Below are positions 44,693 through 55,900 of a stretch of 64,000 bases of DNA, piece by piece; the first letter of the stretch is position 1; every line of letters begins with the position of its first letter. The stretch covers positions 23,021,501-23,085,500 of the forward strand of contig NC_046680.1 of the NCBI RefSeq assembly GCF_009870125.1, given 5' to 3'. The notes under the pieces were generated by a model. That model was not told where the DNA came from. It made no database searches and saw only the letters and a program-made list of their open reading frames with translations. The position numbers were made by a program, and so were the translations under genes. This DNA is from Drosophila pseudoobscura (taxonomy: Eukaryota > Arthropoda > Insecta > Diptera > Drosophilidae).

Positions 44693-45797
44693 AGTGGAAC
44701 AATACCAAATACCACTCTTCTGAGGGACGAATCGAATCCCAATTTTTGCGCGCAACTCTCTGTAGCGTCTTCCCTGGCAGCACTTGGCAAGCAAGCCAAT
44801 CCTTAACCATAGTTGTTCGTTTTGTATATAGGAAATAGCACCTAAAGTTAGTAAAATTATGAAAACAGCAATATAGCAGCCAGCAAATCTTTTATAAGTA
44901 TATGCATTGTATCTGTATGTTTCAATACGATTGTATTGTATTTAGGAGCGCCTCTATATGAATATCTTACTAGACTGAACCTGTTAAAACCCAGCAACAA
45001 CACAACTAATATAGATACGAGTATACTCGAATACTTGGAGGGGGGAATGGAATACTCTGCACTGGGATACTTGAAGAGCCTCTAGAGTCTAGACTCTAGT
45101 GCAACACACGAAGAAGGTTAGATGCAATACCTAATCGAAGCACAACTGAGAGCATTTCAACGAATCTTGTCATACATTTGTCACCATTTTAGAGTCTAAT
45201 GAAACTAGTGGTAATACCCAGATTTGTGTGATAAAATCTCTCTCAAGTATCTAATCTAAGATCTATCCGCAATTGGTGAACATTTGTTAAATCTTTTTGG
45301 CCATACATACTGTATGAATGTATACAGAATAGAATGTAATACGAGTACTGCTCTACATAAATATTATTATTACTATTATTATTATTGAATTCAATTATTG
45401 TTGTTAGACATGATGTCACTAGAAGTATTATCCAGCATTTAACATAACGTTTTATTCAGCATCCGAATCAGAATCATTGCAGTTATCAGATAAATAAATT
45501 CCAAAATCATTCCGAAAACTTTGAGCAAACTTTGAACTTGTCATTGGCTTGGCCCAAAGTTGACGCAACGAACGCGGCAAGTCAATCGATATCTACTATA
45601 TAAACGATTATATATGTATGTGTATATAGTGGATATTTGAGTAAAGTGTGTGCAAATGCTGACAAGACAAGCCATAACATAACAGTAAAGCACTTAAATC
45701 TAGTTTAAAGGTAAAGTAAAGCCTTTCTTGGGGTTAGCCATAATAATATATCGCACTTTTACAAACTTATTCGTTAACAAAACTATCGGATTTTATC
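44693..45797. other. Intergenic region between convergent Vrp1 and Plekhm1-like genes
   Basis: No coding frame is seen. It contains an 18 bp perfect palindrome (45082-45099), a TTATTA-type run near 45360-45390, and a TTTATT at 45451-45456 (AATAAA on minus) that may end the Plekhm1-like transcript about 340 nt past its stop. Confidence 0.5.
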
Positions 45798-48247
45798 CTA
45801 GGCCGTCTCATGCTTTTCCTTGAGGGTTTGCACGGCCTCTTGGAGGCCTTGATCCTCGCGCTTGCGTCGTCGCTCGCACTTGGGACATGGCTGCTGCTCG
45901 TTAAGACACTCCGCATGAAATACAGCACCGCAGGCCAGACACTGAAATTAGGCATTCAATGAAAACAGTCGGCGAAAAGAAAGGGACGACTAGCATACCC
46001 GAAATGTGGTGCTAATGTGGAAGGGATAGAGTACCCTAGGACTCTGGCATATCTCGCAGATGAAGCCCTTCAGCTGGCACAGACGACACTTAAGTACGTG
46101 CGCCTCGCCCATCTTGAAAGCCTTCTGTAGCTGCTGGCACAGCGCGCCCCGCTGAATCAGACCCAGATCCGCTATCGAGTACTGGTGTATATGCTCGTAA
46201 AGGTACTCCCGGCCGCAGAAGAAATTCTGCAGGAGCTCAATGCTGGTCGGCGCACACGTGTAAAGGTATGCGCGTATAAAGTTGAGCCGAATGCGCAACG
46301 ACTGGAGTTCGGCCATTGCATCGGAGGCAAAGTAAATGCTGGGATTTAGCAGCTGCATGTCCAGAAATGGCTGCGACCTAAACTCGGCCAGGAAGGTGGC
46401 CGCCCGCTTGCTGACGCTGTACTTGCGAAAGTCCCAATTGTAAATAATGCGCGCAGGAATCAGCTGCGACTCCACATCCATGCAACTGTTGCAGTAGTAA
46501 TTCCCGCTGAAGGCGCAGACTCTGTAATAGATGAACTTTTCAATTGATGGAACTCCCGTCTTAGTTCCACTCACTGAAAGTTAGTGTAGCCTATTCCAAG
46601 AGGGTGCTGACAGCTCTTGCACAGAAATCCCTGGGCATCCAGACCAGGCTCCCGCGCCAGTTGGCAGAGCTGGGCCACCATCTGCTGCAGCTCCGCCATG
46701 TCAAAGTCCGAGGCGAGCAACTCAAATTCGGAGTTCGTCTGCGGAGAGAAAGGCGGTAAGGTTTGTTGGCTTTAGGCTCTATGTTGCTTACATCTAGGGA
46801 CTGCAAGTCACTCAGGTCGTCGGACACAGGGGGCTCGCTCTCCCGCTGAGCATGGGCCACATTCAAAGTGGAGGCACTGGCCCGAAACTTCTCCCAAATC
46901 TCCGACCAACCAGCTCCACTTTCGCGGTTGTTCTCGTGCTTCCGCAGCAGGGCGTTGTAGCTGCAGCGATCTGTGGTGGGAGAGCGTAGGCTGCTCGAGC
47001 TGCTCATGCTCACGGACCGCTGAAAGAGACGCGATGCGGACGGCTCGGTGGCCGTGGGCGAGAGATCCAGGTCGCCGGACCAGGAGGTCTGCATGAGATT
47101 GGACAGGGAATTGCTGCCATGGGGCAGACTGGTCAGTTCTTCATCTGCCAGGTCGGCGAAGGACTCTTCTATATGACGCTTGAACCGCTTCCGGGACCTC
47201 TGGTTGCTCCCCGAAGGAGCCACTGGCTCTCCAGCTTCACTCGTTTCTGCTGTTGCTACGGGCGGGGACTGTTCCTCGTTTATGATGTCCATTTCGTCAA
47301 ACTTTTGTATGAGAAGTTCGAGGTTCTCGCGCTGGCTCAAGTCCGGCACTCCGAAGTTGCCGCTCCGGCTGAAGGGGCTGTTAGAAATGGACTCTGAGAA
47401 GAGCTCATTGGTCTGCAGAGGCTGTGGGGTGGGTATGGTCACAATATCGGAGCCCAGGGAGCTGGCTATGTCTACTCCACTGCTGATCTGTAATGAAGTA
47501 TTCAAAATAGTCAACCATACAATGAACTAGATTATGGACCAGTGCATACCGGACATGATTTAAGGGCAGGCGTCCACAGATCCGATAGCTGCAAAGAGTA
47601 GTCCGGCCAGTGGTTTAACAGGCTCGAGTTAACCGGCAAGTCGAACTGGACGTAGGCCTCTAGACTCTCCATAATCTTGGAAGCCGTCTCCAGGCCATCG
47701 GCATCCTTGGCCAGAGCGTGTCGCTTGTAGTAGTGCGACATGGCAGAGCTATTCTTCCGCATGACGTTAAGGTACGACGAGAACACCGATTCGTTGAGCG
47801 ATTGGCGCACCCAGGCGCGGCACTGGCCAATCTCCGAGGTGATCTGACTCAGACCCTGGATCTGCTCGATCACCTGCTTGTGCATGAACACCATGCAGGG
47901 GGACCAGAAGCTGGGATCTGGCCGTCGCTCCACATCGCCCGCAATCACATTGAAGGTGGCCCAAAGGAACGAGTCCTTCAGGCCATGCAGGAACACCGCC
48001 TCCAAGGTGGTGCACAGTGCACTGGTCTGCTCGCACAGCCCCACAACCTCTGAAATGTGGGACGTCCCCTCCTCCTACATTAGCAATGATTCATAGAGTG
48101 CACCCAGAACTTACCCAATCCCTTCTGCTTGACCTCAAACTCGATCTCGCGGGCATTCTCGTTCAAAGTGTTTATCAGCGCTCCCTTCACGACATTTTCG
48201 CGCTTCGACGAAAAACTATTGTTGAGGCTACGAAACAGGGAGCTCAT
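45798..48247 (-). CDS. Plekhm1: RUN and Rubicon-homology domain protein, Plekhm1-like endolysosomal adaptor
   Basis: 719 aa in six exons: 48247-48115, 48049-47550, 47487-46792, 46738-46575, 46521-45999, 45941-45798. Residues about 18-205 are a RUN domain (VKGALINTLNE, SFWSPCMVFMHKQVIEQI, CRAWVRQSLNES, SSYLNVM). The middle (about 212-445) is Ser/acidic and disordered. The C-terminal third is a Rubicon-homology zinc domain: FLCKSCQHPLG, VCAFSGNYYCNSCM, IIYNWDFRKYSVSKRAATFL, then cysteine-rich CRLCQLKGFICEICQ, LACGAVFHAECLNEQQPC and PKCERRRKR. RUN plus RH without PH domains matches the fly PLEKHM1-type protein, a Rab7/Arl8-linked adaptor for autophagosome and endosome fusion with lysosomes. FELL at about residue 447 could be an LC3-interacting motif. 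The symbol rests on domain order and memory; a Rubicon relative is the alternative. The start lies about 55 nt from repeat-borne motif-6 words. Confidence 0.85.
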
Positions 48248-48302
48248 TGGTCCGTAAAGCTCTTTGTTTTGTTTTGGACCTTATCCATAAGATATACGGT
48301 CC

Positions 48303-48720
48303 GACCCTCAGAAATATACCAAAATATACCGTCTCATTTGAAAAATATACCGTAATTATACTCACAAATTCAAGTTCTATTTTACATATTCCTCGTTTTT
48401 GATATTCCGTCGAATATTACTTGCTATATAGAACATTTAGCCATGCCCACATAATTTTATCCGAATAGTGAATCTATTTTCTAATTAACTGGTTTATTTT
48501 TAATACTTGTTTTTATTGCATTTTGCATATAAAGAGGTTTTAGCGAAAATGGTCAAACAAACCAAAACGAAAGAGGATAGTCGTTCCTATTGTTCAATTT
48601 TGTTATTCCGTCGAATATTATTAGCTAGATAAAACAATTTGCCATGCCCACATAATTTTATCCGATTAGTGAATCCATTTTCTACTTGACTGGCCTATTC
48701 TAAATACTGGATTTTATTGG
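48303..48720. repeat. Dispersed repeat family A, copies 4 and 5 in tandem
   Basis: 48303-48590 runs from GACCCTCAGAAATATACC through TTTTTGATATTCCGTCGAAT, CATGCCCACATAATTTTATC and GGTTTTAGCGAAAATGGTC to GAGGATAGTCGTTC. At about 48600 the family starts again at TTATTCCGTCGAATATTA and runs to about 48720. Both are collinear with copies at 9.6, 25.0 and 25.7 kb. Words matching motif 6 (AAATATACCAAA at 48312-48323) lie just upstream of the Plekhm1-like start. Confidence 0.8.
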
Positions 48721-48724
48721 CTGG

Positions 48725-48783
48725 TTGTTAAGGCTACGAAACAGTGAGCTGATTGATCCGTAAAGCTATATCTTTTGTTTTGG
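48725..48783 (-). pseudogene. Decayed second copy of the Plekhm1-like start region
   Basis: 48725-48783 aligns with 48220-48278, which spans the leader and first ten codons of the Plekhm1-like gene (MSSLFRSLNN). The copy reads ATC-AGC-TCA-CTG-TTT-CGT-AGC-CTT-AAC-AAC. The start codon is changed to ATC, and the other three coding differences are silent. The leader (GTAAAGCT and TTTTGTTTTGG words) also matches. The family-A repeats lie between the two copies. It marks a local duplication or a displaced old 5' end. Confidence 0.8.
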
Positions 48784-49009
48784 GTTATCACCACTGTTGC
48801 CATTTTAGCTTATTTTAGGGAGATTTGGCTTATTTTAAAATCAAATAGCTTGAAAAATAATTGAAATGCTTATAGCTTGAAATCTAACTTTTTTCAAATT
48901 TAATTTAGCTTTTTTTGGCTTAAGCAAGTTTAGTACAAAAGAATTTTTGTTTTTGATTTTATTGTAATATTTGTAACCAGTACCCTACACTTGTTGCCAT
49001 CCAGTCGTG

Positions 49010-49130
49010 AATTTACAAATAAGTTTAAACAATGTCCACTAAATTAATTTCTTTACATGGTAACAACTACATCTTTATGTAATTACCATGGAGCCCCATG
49101 GAACCGCCAGTGTGAAAACAGCTGATTCCA
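49010..49130. repeat. Dispersed repeat family B, copy 2
   Basis: CTACATCTTTATGTAATTAC followed by GAGCCCCATGGAACCGCCAG and TGTGAAAAC matches 13300-13470 in order. It borders an AGCTTATTTT-rich stretch (48805-48925). Confidence 0.55.
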
Positions 49131-52100
49131 CCTAGGGCTGCAGGTCGACACATGTCAGCGAATGACGAGCTGTGTGAGCTCCAATGTGTGACGTCTCCGC
49201 TAGGTGGTAACGGCTCTATTTGAATTTACAAATAAATGTCTATCCATCTTGTTTGCAGTTCAGATGGCAACCAAATGTTTTTCAAGCCAATCAAATGTAT
49301 CTACGATATGTCTGTTTCTACCGATTCCAGCTAATCTTCTCGAACCCGATCTGGTTATTCTTGACTTTCTTCAGTCACGGCCCGGCCCCATCAGAGAGCT
49401 TATGTGTGTGAACACTCGATTATGGCGAAAAAATACCCTACGCAAATGGCCAACAAAAAAAGTCTGTCCCAAAAGACAAATTATTAATGTGTTTCTTTGT
49501 TTCTCTGGGCTTTTTTCGGTTTCGCTTTGGGTTTCAATGAACCGTCATATCTTGCTTACTCGCAATCGTATTCTATGCAGGGAATGACTCAACTAGCATT
49601 TTTGCAGTAATTCCCAAGTTTTCAGATTTATTTATGAAAGACAAGTCCAGTCCCATCCATCCCATGAGACAAGAAAAACCCGATGCACCCCACCCCCTGC
49701 TTTAAATAAAACCAAAATCGAAATTTGTGTTAAGGTCGCGGTCGCTGTGACCAACAAGAGCTAATGTACATACATATGTACGAGTATATATGTATGTATG
49801 CTTGTATGTTGTTGTTAACGCATTTTTCAATATTTTTGCAATAAAAAAGATGCGCCGTTGTGGTAGTATCTCTCTGTCTCGTGGCCCGAAGCAGCCGCCG
49901 TCAACTGGTTCAGCACTCAAAATGCCGAATGCAAACTGGTCGGCGGTTTCCATCAACGTTTCGAGTGTTCCAGTGTGATGATGTTTTTGGTGTTTTTGTT
50001 TTCGAAAACGTTTTCCATGTGGGATGCGTTCGACAATTGCATTATATTGAATTTTATTAATACGAAACTGGTTGCGAAATCGTAAACAACATAAACAATT
50101 TGGCAAACAGTGATTACGCGATGTGTTAACCTTTTAAGTTTTCCCCCCAAAAAAGATAGAGCATCCTCGCACGAAAACAGCTAGCGGAAGTCCGACTTGG
50201 GGCCTGAGTCGCGACTGTTAATCGGATTCGGTGTGAAATTAATAATTATAAACAATTAATAAAACCCCATCCCAGGAGAAAGGGTTGCTCGGTTCGCTTC
50301 GGTTTCGGTTTTGGGGTCGCGCAGGCGCAGGCGCAGACCCCACTCTGGGTGTCATTTCCCAACGGAGGGAGAGACTCTATTAAAGTAAATAATATATAGC
50401 TTGAATGCTTTTTAAGCTTTGCTGGTGTTGTCGCTGACTTTGCAGTATTCGCAGAGACAGAGGGCTGCTCCTAATGCTACCAGAGCTATACTCGTACCAG
50501 AGCCAGACCTGGCCCTACCGTTCATTTCCATTGTTTTGGGCCAAAGAAACGAAACGAAACGAAATTTATAAAAACGTTTGTTTTCGTAATACAATTTTGA
50601 TTACTTCTTTGACGCCGCTGAGTCCCGGGTCGGGAGACCATTGATGGGCTTTGTCTCAGTTCCCGGCCCCTTTGTCCGTCTCTAAGCGTTTTGATTTATT
50701 GTCGGGCGGCGGGCGCCGCGCCGCAACCAACAAAAGCCCAAAGCTACTGTTGGGCATTGGGCGGGATACGGCCCATTTGGCAATATCTTTGCTGTTATTG
50801 TAGCAGTAATAATAGCAATGATTCCCGATGATGATGCCAAAGCTAAACAAGCAATCATTGACATCACAGATACTGACACATGGCCGCTCTAAAGGAGGGG
50901 TACGTCTACTACGAGTACGTGTACTACTAACCCCCCAACTCTTGTGTATCCCCTGTACATAATATAGAAAGCCCAGCGCCATTGTACTACGCCCGAGACC
51001 GAGGTGACGACCCATCATAAGGCGGTAGGAAGCTGACTCTTTGATCGTCCAAAGGCAAATGCCGGTAATATGCTCAAATGCGGAACCAATAAGCTGACAT
51101 AATTTCGTTTGATAGGTTTTGCTTGGGCCAAAACATAATTACATTCCAGAGACATCACAAAGGTATGGTTACGGTCGGGCTTTTCAATAGGATTTCAGGG
51201 TAATTAGCGCATTATTTACTGAATACCATAGACGTTGGATAGTGGATGGGTTTATCATTCAAGGATGATCGTTATCTATATGACCGGACCAGCAGAAACA
51301 TTCTTTACAATACTGACGGCACATCGTACAAGTTCGCCTCCACATGCCGATGATCTAATCAATGATCGTGTTAATCGCTGGAACGGGCTTAAATGACAAA
51401 AGTTCATCGATCACTGACTCCGCACTGATCAACGCATCTTCATTGATCTATCAACTCAACGTCTGGCCTGGTCGGGGTCTGGCTCTGACTGGATCCAGCC
51501 AAAATTTCAATGCAGCCCGACTCGCCCCAGAAGACTCCGCAGGCTTCGGGCTTCGAATGTCAATGTTTCTGTCAACGTTGTTTTTAAAGACTGACTCTGA
51601 CGACAGTCACTCTGAGAACAGGATCTGTCGGATCTGTGATAAATGGTTCGCATAAATTATGCATTGTTAGCATAATATTTGACAAAAATCAAGCCAAACC
51701 TGTCAACTAAAAATAAAACAAAGCCAAACACATTCGTTTTCAATTTCCATTTGCATTTTGACTGCGTGTGTTTTTTCTGTTGTAATACCCTTCTAGGGGA
51801 CGGTAATGGTAGAGACATCCAGTCTGTTTCCACGAAAAGTAGATCCTCAATGTTCGAATTTTTTCTGCCTGAGATTTCTGTCGATATAGTTTGAGGGTAT
51901 GCTAATCTTCGGCCAAAAAGCTACCCTTTTTTCTGTTTATGATAAATTTCTATATGTCTGAGAGTCGTTTTGCTCGTTTGGTTTGGAAATGGTCGGCTGG
52001 AATGTTAAGCGGCTGTTAGCTGAATGTTGGATGTGGGAATGGGCTGTGCATCGGATCAGATCAGATGGGGCGGTGCGCAGTGGCTGACCTTAAACGTCAT

Positions 52101-52963
52101 TGGCAATACGTCAGCGTGTGTGAGTGTAGAAAGACAACAATTACATCAATTAGCTTACACTGCTTTCCAGTTGCAGCAGGCAATGGAAATGCGATTCGAT
52201 GATGCTCTAATGGCAGCTAAATGAAATTACGATTTTAAGGAACCTAACCTTACCCTCTTGAAGGGGAATGCAAAAGACTGGACAGAGTCAATCAGTAAAC
52301 AAAACAGTTAGTGTTCCAGTATTTCCCTGGCTTACCTGGAAGCTGATGCTGCTGCCGCTGCCAACGCCAGAGCCAGCGCCAGCGCCACAGTCACAGCCAG
52401 AAGCAGAGCCATGCTCCAAGTCAAGCTTCAAGCTCCAAGCGCTGCCAAGTTTATTGAAACCGCAGAACTCGTGAGCTGCGGACGTGTCTCGCTCGATCGC
52501 ACCACCGCGCCACCTGTTAAATCCTCTCCATTCGCTCTCTCTCGCACTCTCCCTCTCAATCTGAAACTCAATCTCCCGATTGACTCCTCGTAGCTGCTAG
52601 TTGCATCGTCGTCGGACGCGCGTCTTGGGGATTCGTGATATCGTGTCGCAGTTTGATTGAATTTGATGTGAATAATAGGCTGGAGAAGAGGCTGGAATAT
52701 TACATATTATTTGTATTTGGCAATACGGTGTTGTGCACACGCCGCCGCCGGCTCGCTTGCGTTGCCTTCGATTTTGTCATCGCCGCGGTTCCGATCATTG
52801 TTATTCTGCTCCTACGCAATAATTATTCGAACTCGCTCGCGGATTTCGACTCTGTATTTGGGCAATGCCCAATTCTAAATTGTTAATTGCGTGACAAAGA
52901 CAACAAATAACAAACAAAAAAATACAACGGCGAGCAACTGTAATTCCTACCCTACCCACGAAA
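49131..52963. other. Non-coding stretch upstream of the Pro/Thr-rich gene
   Basis: Scattered short frames only, none with family resemblance. 52500-52960 has TCTCTCTCGCACTCTCCCTC-type pyrimidine runs followed by UTR-like DNA, and probably holds the promoter and leader of the gene starting at 52964. An ATGTA/TACAT-rich patch lies near 49765-49805. Confidence 0.4.
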
Positions 52964-55900
52964 ATGCAAATCAAAATGAAAAGACCACAGGGCGGCGGTG
53001 ATAGCTCTGCCAGCATTACCGCTACGCTGATGCTGCTGCTCCTCAGCGTCCACGCAGCCATTGGAAGGCCTGGTATAAAAATGGAAACAAAAATATAGCA
53101 GAAAACCATAGCACTATCGTATAACGTTTCGATTGCGTTATCGGCATCGCTTCAATTTGCACGATTATGCGAATCCGATATTCGCTCTTGGAATTAATAT
53201 CTCTTTCTCTCTTGCGCATCTGTTTCGCTTTTTGTCTTCTTTACGTCTACGCATGCGCATGCCTAACAGTTTTGAATATCTATGTGTGTTTACTGCAATC
53301 TGTAATCGAAAGAAGCTTGGATAGGGCATGAATTGTTTACGCCCAATATCCAAGCTTCCTTCGACCTCCAAGTGTTACTAATTTTATGTGTTGTTTACCC
53401 TACCCTACCACTACCACCCACCCCCACTACCCCACCCCCCTACCACTTTGTGTTGCTCTTAGACCTTAGCTCCAACTCTCACCGAAATCACATTCTACAA
53501 CAGAAAGCACTTATACTCACCTCGCAAACGACCTTCATTCATGCTCATGACACACATTGAGGGGCGGATAAGAGTCCTAGCCGGGAGAAATCCACATCCA
53601 CCTGCACCTTGCCTTCCGTCAACCTCAAATACTTTGGAAATGCTGCTACTGCAGTTTAATCTGTTTTTATTTGATAAACAAACTGTTTGGGGGCTCGAGT
53701 AAATTAGGCGCAGATCATTACGATCCGGACCCAAGCGAAGTCAAGTAGCCGCTGCAAAAACAAACAGACGGCGGCATCGAGTTCCCAAACTGAAATTCGA
53801 GCAGAGCTGATGCTGATGGCTGTGTACCCAAGAAAAATAAAGCTACAGAAACATCAGCAGCAACAGCCAGCAGCAGCGGCAGCCGATGTTATGCAAGCGA
53901 CACCAAGCGACAGATAACGTGACTGGCAAGGCTCTTCCCCTGAATCGTTGTCGATCTTCCTCCTCCTCCTTCTCGACTTCGTCTCCATCTTAGGCTTCAG
54001 GCAGGGACAAGGCTCGGTGGAGGGGCATGCGACCTCTGGGACGAGCTGTGCTTCCCATTCTCCAACCACCCTGAGTAGGGGTCTGGTCCCAGGCCCGGCA
54101 GAGCAGAGGTCTATAAATTTAGCGACGCTTTCGAGAAGACGATTTGTTAACAGAGTTGTTTACACCACCTTCAGCTTCAATCCGCTGTTGATGGGGCTTT
54201 TTTTAGGTCATGGGGCCACAAATGGGAAGCTTCAAGCTAAACGAAGAAGCTTTTATGACAGATAGATCAGGACAGGTTGGAATAGTTATAAAGGGATATG
54301 GCTGGCAACTATTCCGCTTAATTGGATAATAATAAGACCGAAACCGAAATCGACACAGACACCGCAACCATATACATATGTATCTTTAGGCATTATCTAA
54401 TGCTCGGAGTATTTCTTTAATGGATTTCTATGGTTGTTCACACCAGATTTGTCGGTTTCAGATTTCGAATTTTCGGCAATCAATGGACTTATCGTAATGA
54501 ATGGTCCCGTACGTGATAACTGGCGTACGTGGCGACTCCTATGGGGTCTCAATTGGGAATCGTGCTTTATTTTCGCTTTTTATGATTAATGGCTCGACTT
54601 GAGCTTATCGTAATTAAAACACAATGGGATATCAACCAGTTATAGATACAGATGAAGATATACCGAGTATACCGCGAGTAGAGACGGCGGTAACTTGATT
54701 TCGTCATAGAAAATCACATTTCGTTTTGCAATCGATTGCCACAGGCAAGCAGATACTTTTTCAAATTCTTCAAAAGAGCACCCGACACCCGTCTAGAACG
54801 TTCGCTTTATTCCAATAAATATTTATGTATTTATGGGAGAGTCTCAGTTTTCTTCCCCCCTGACATTTCCATGCGATCTGGTTTCCTTTTCGCAATAATT
54901 TACCCCATATCCATCCGATCCGATCGAGGCAATCATTTCAAGTGCAATAAATACGAGCTTTGCATCTGATTTGATTTAAAAACAAGGTATTATTTACACG
55001 CTGGCTTTTGTTTCTTGGGATTTTTATGACTTTTGAAACATTTTTCGCGTTGAGTTTCGCGTCAAGTGTGTGGGGGCTGGGAGCTCAATAAGTCGATAAC
55101 TCAAGGCCCTCCGAGAGGATGATACAAAACGAAGATTAATCAAAATCCATTACAATTTTTTTTGCTGATTTTTTATTTCTGCTGAAGGTTGACTAAACAT
55201 AAAAACTTGTCAAAAAACAAAATACAAGCAAAAAAAAATAATAATAATGAAACAAAACGAGAGACAATCGGCAGGCGGCAGACAAAACTGTACAATTGGC
55301 AAGTGAAAAATACAAGTATTTTCAAGCTGCCCCAAGAAATCCCATTGCATTGTGCTTGGGGCTTGTGGGGGTGCAGATGTCGTGAAGCTGTCAATCAATT
55401 AAAATTAAATTGAATAAACATATTAGCGGAGAGGCAGATAAAGATGGTGTTGGCTGTCGCTGGAGATGGAGACAAGCAAAATTAATTGGCCTGAACTTGA
55501 GGCCTGGTCTCAGGCGGAAGTGTGGTGGCTGGCTGTGAGGGAATTTCAATTACCCAAAAACACTTTGTGCCATAATGAGTAATGGTGGATGCTTGTATCT
55601 TCATCTGATCGCTCACAGGCATTCATATTTATGAGTACGAGTATGCGATGGGTTCAGAATGAAAGGAAATTTCAGGGTTTCCAGCCCCGAATGGGAATCC
55701 AGATAGAGCCGAACCGAACCCAAATAACAATGCAAATAACAACCGCATTATACGAGTAGTGTATATAAAATAAATAATATGCACATACATATGCTTAGTA
55801 GCCGGAACTAACTAGCCAAAGCCAAAGACTAAGCAAATCGAATGAATGGAACGCCCATCATGATCTGGCATTCAGTTTGAGGCTTAGTCACAGACGAGTT

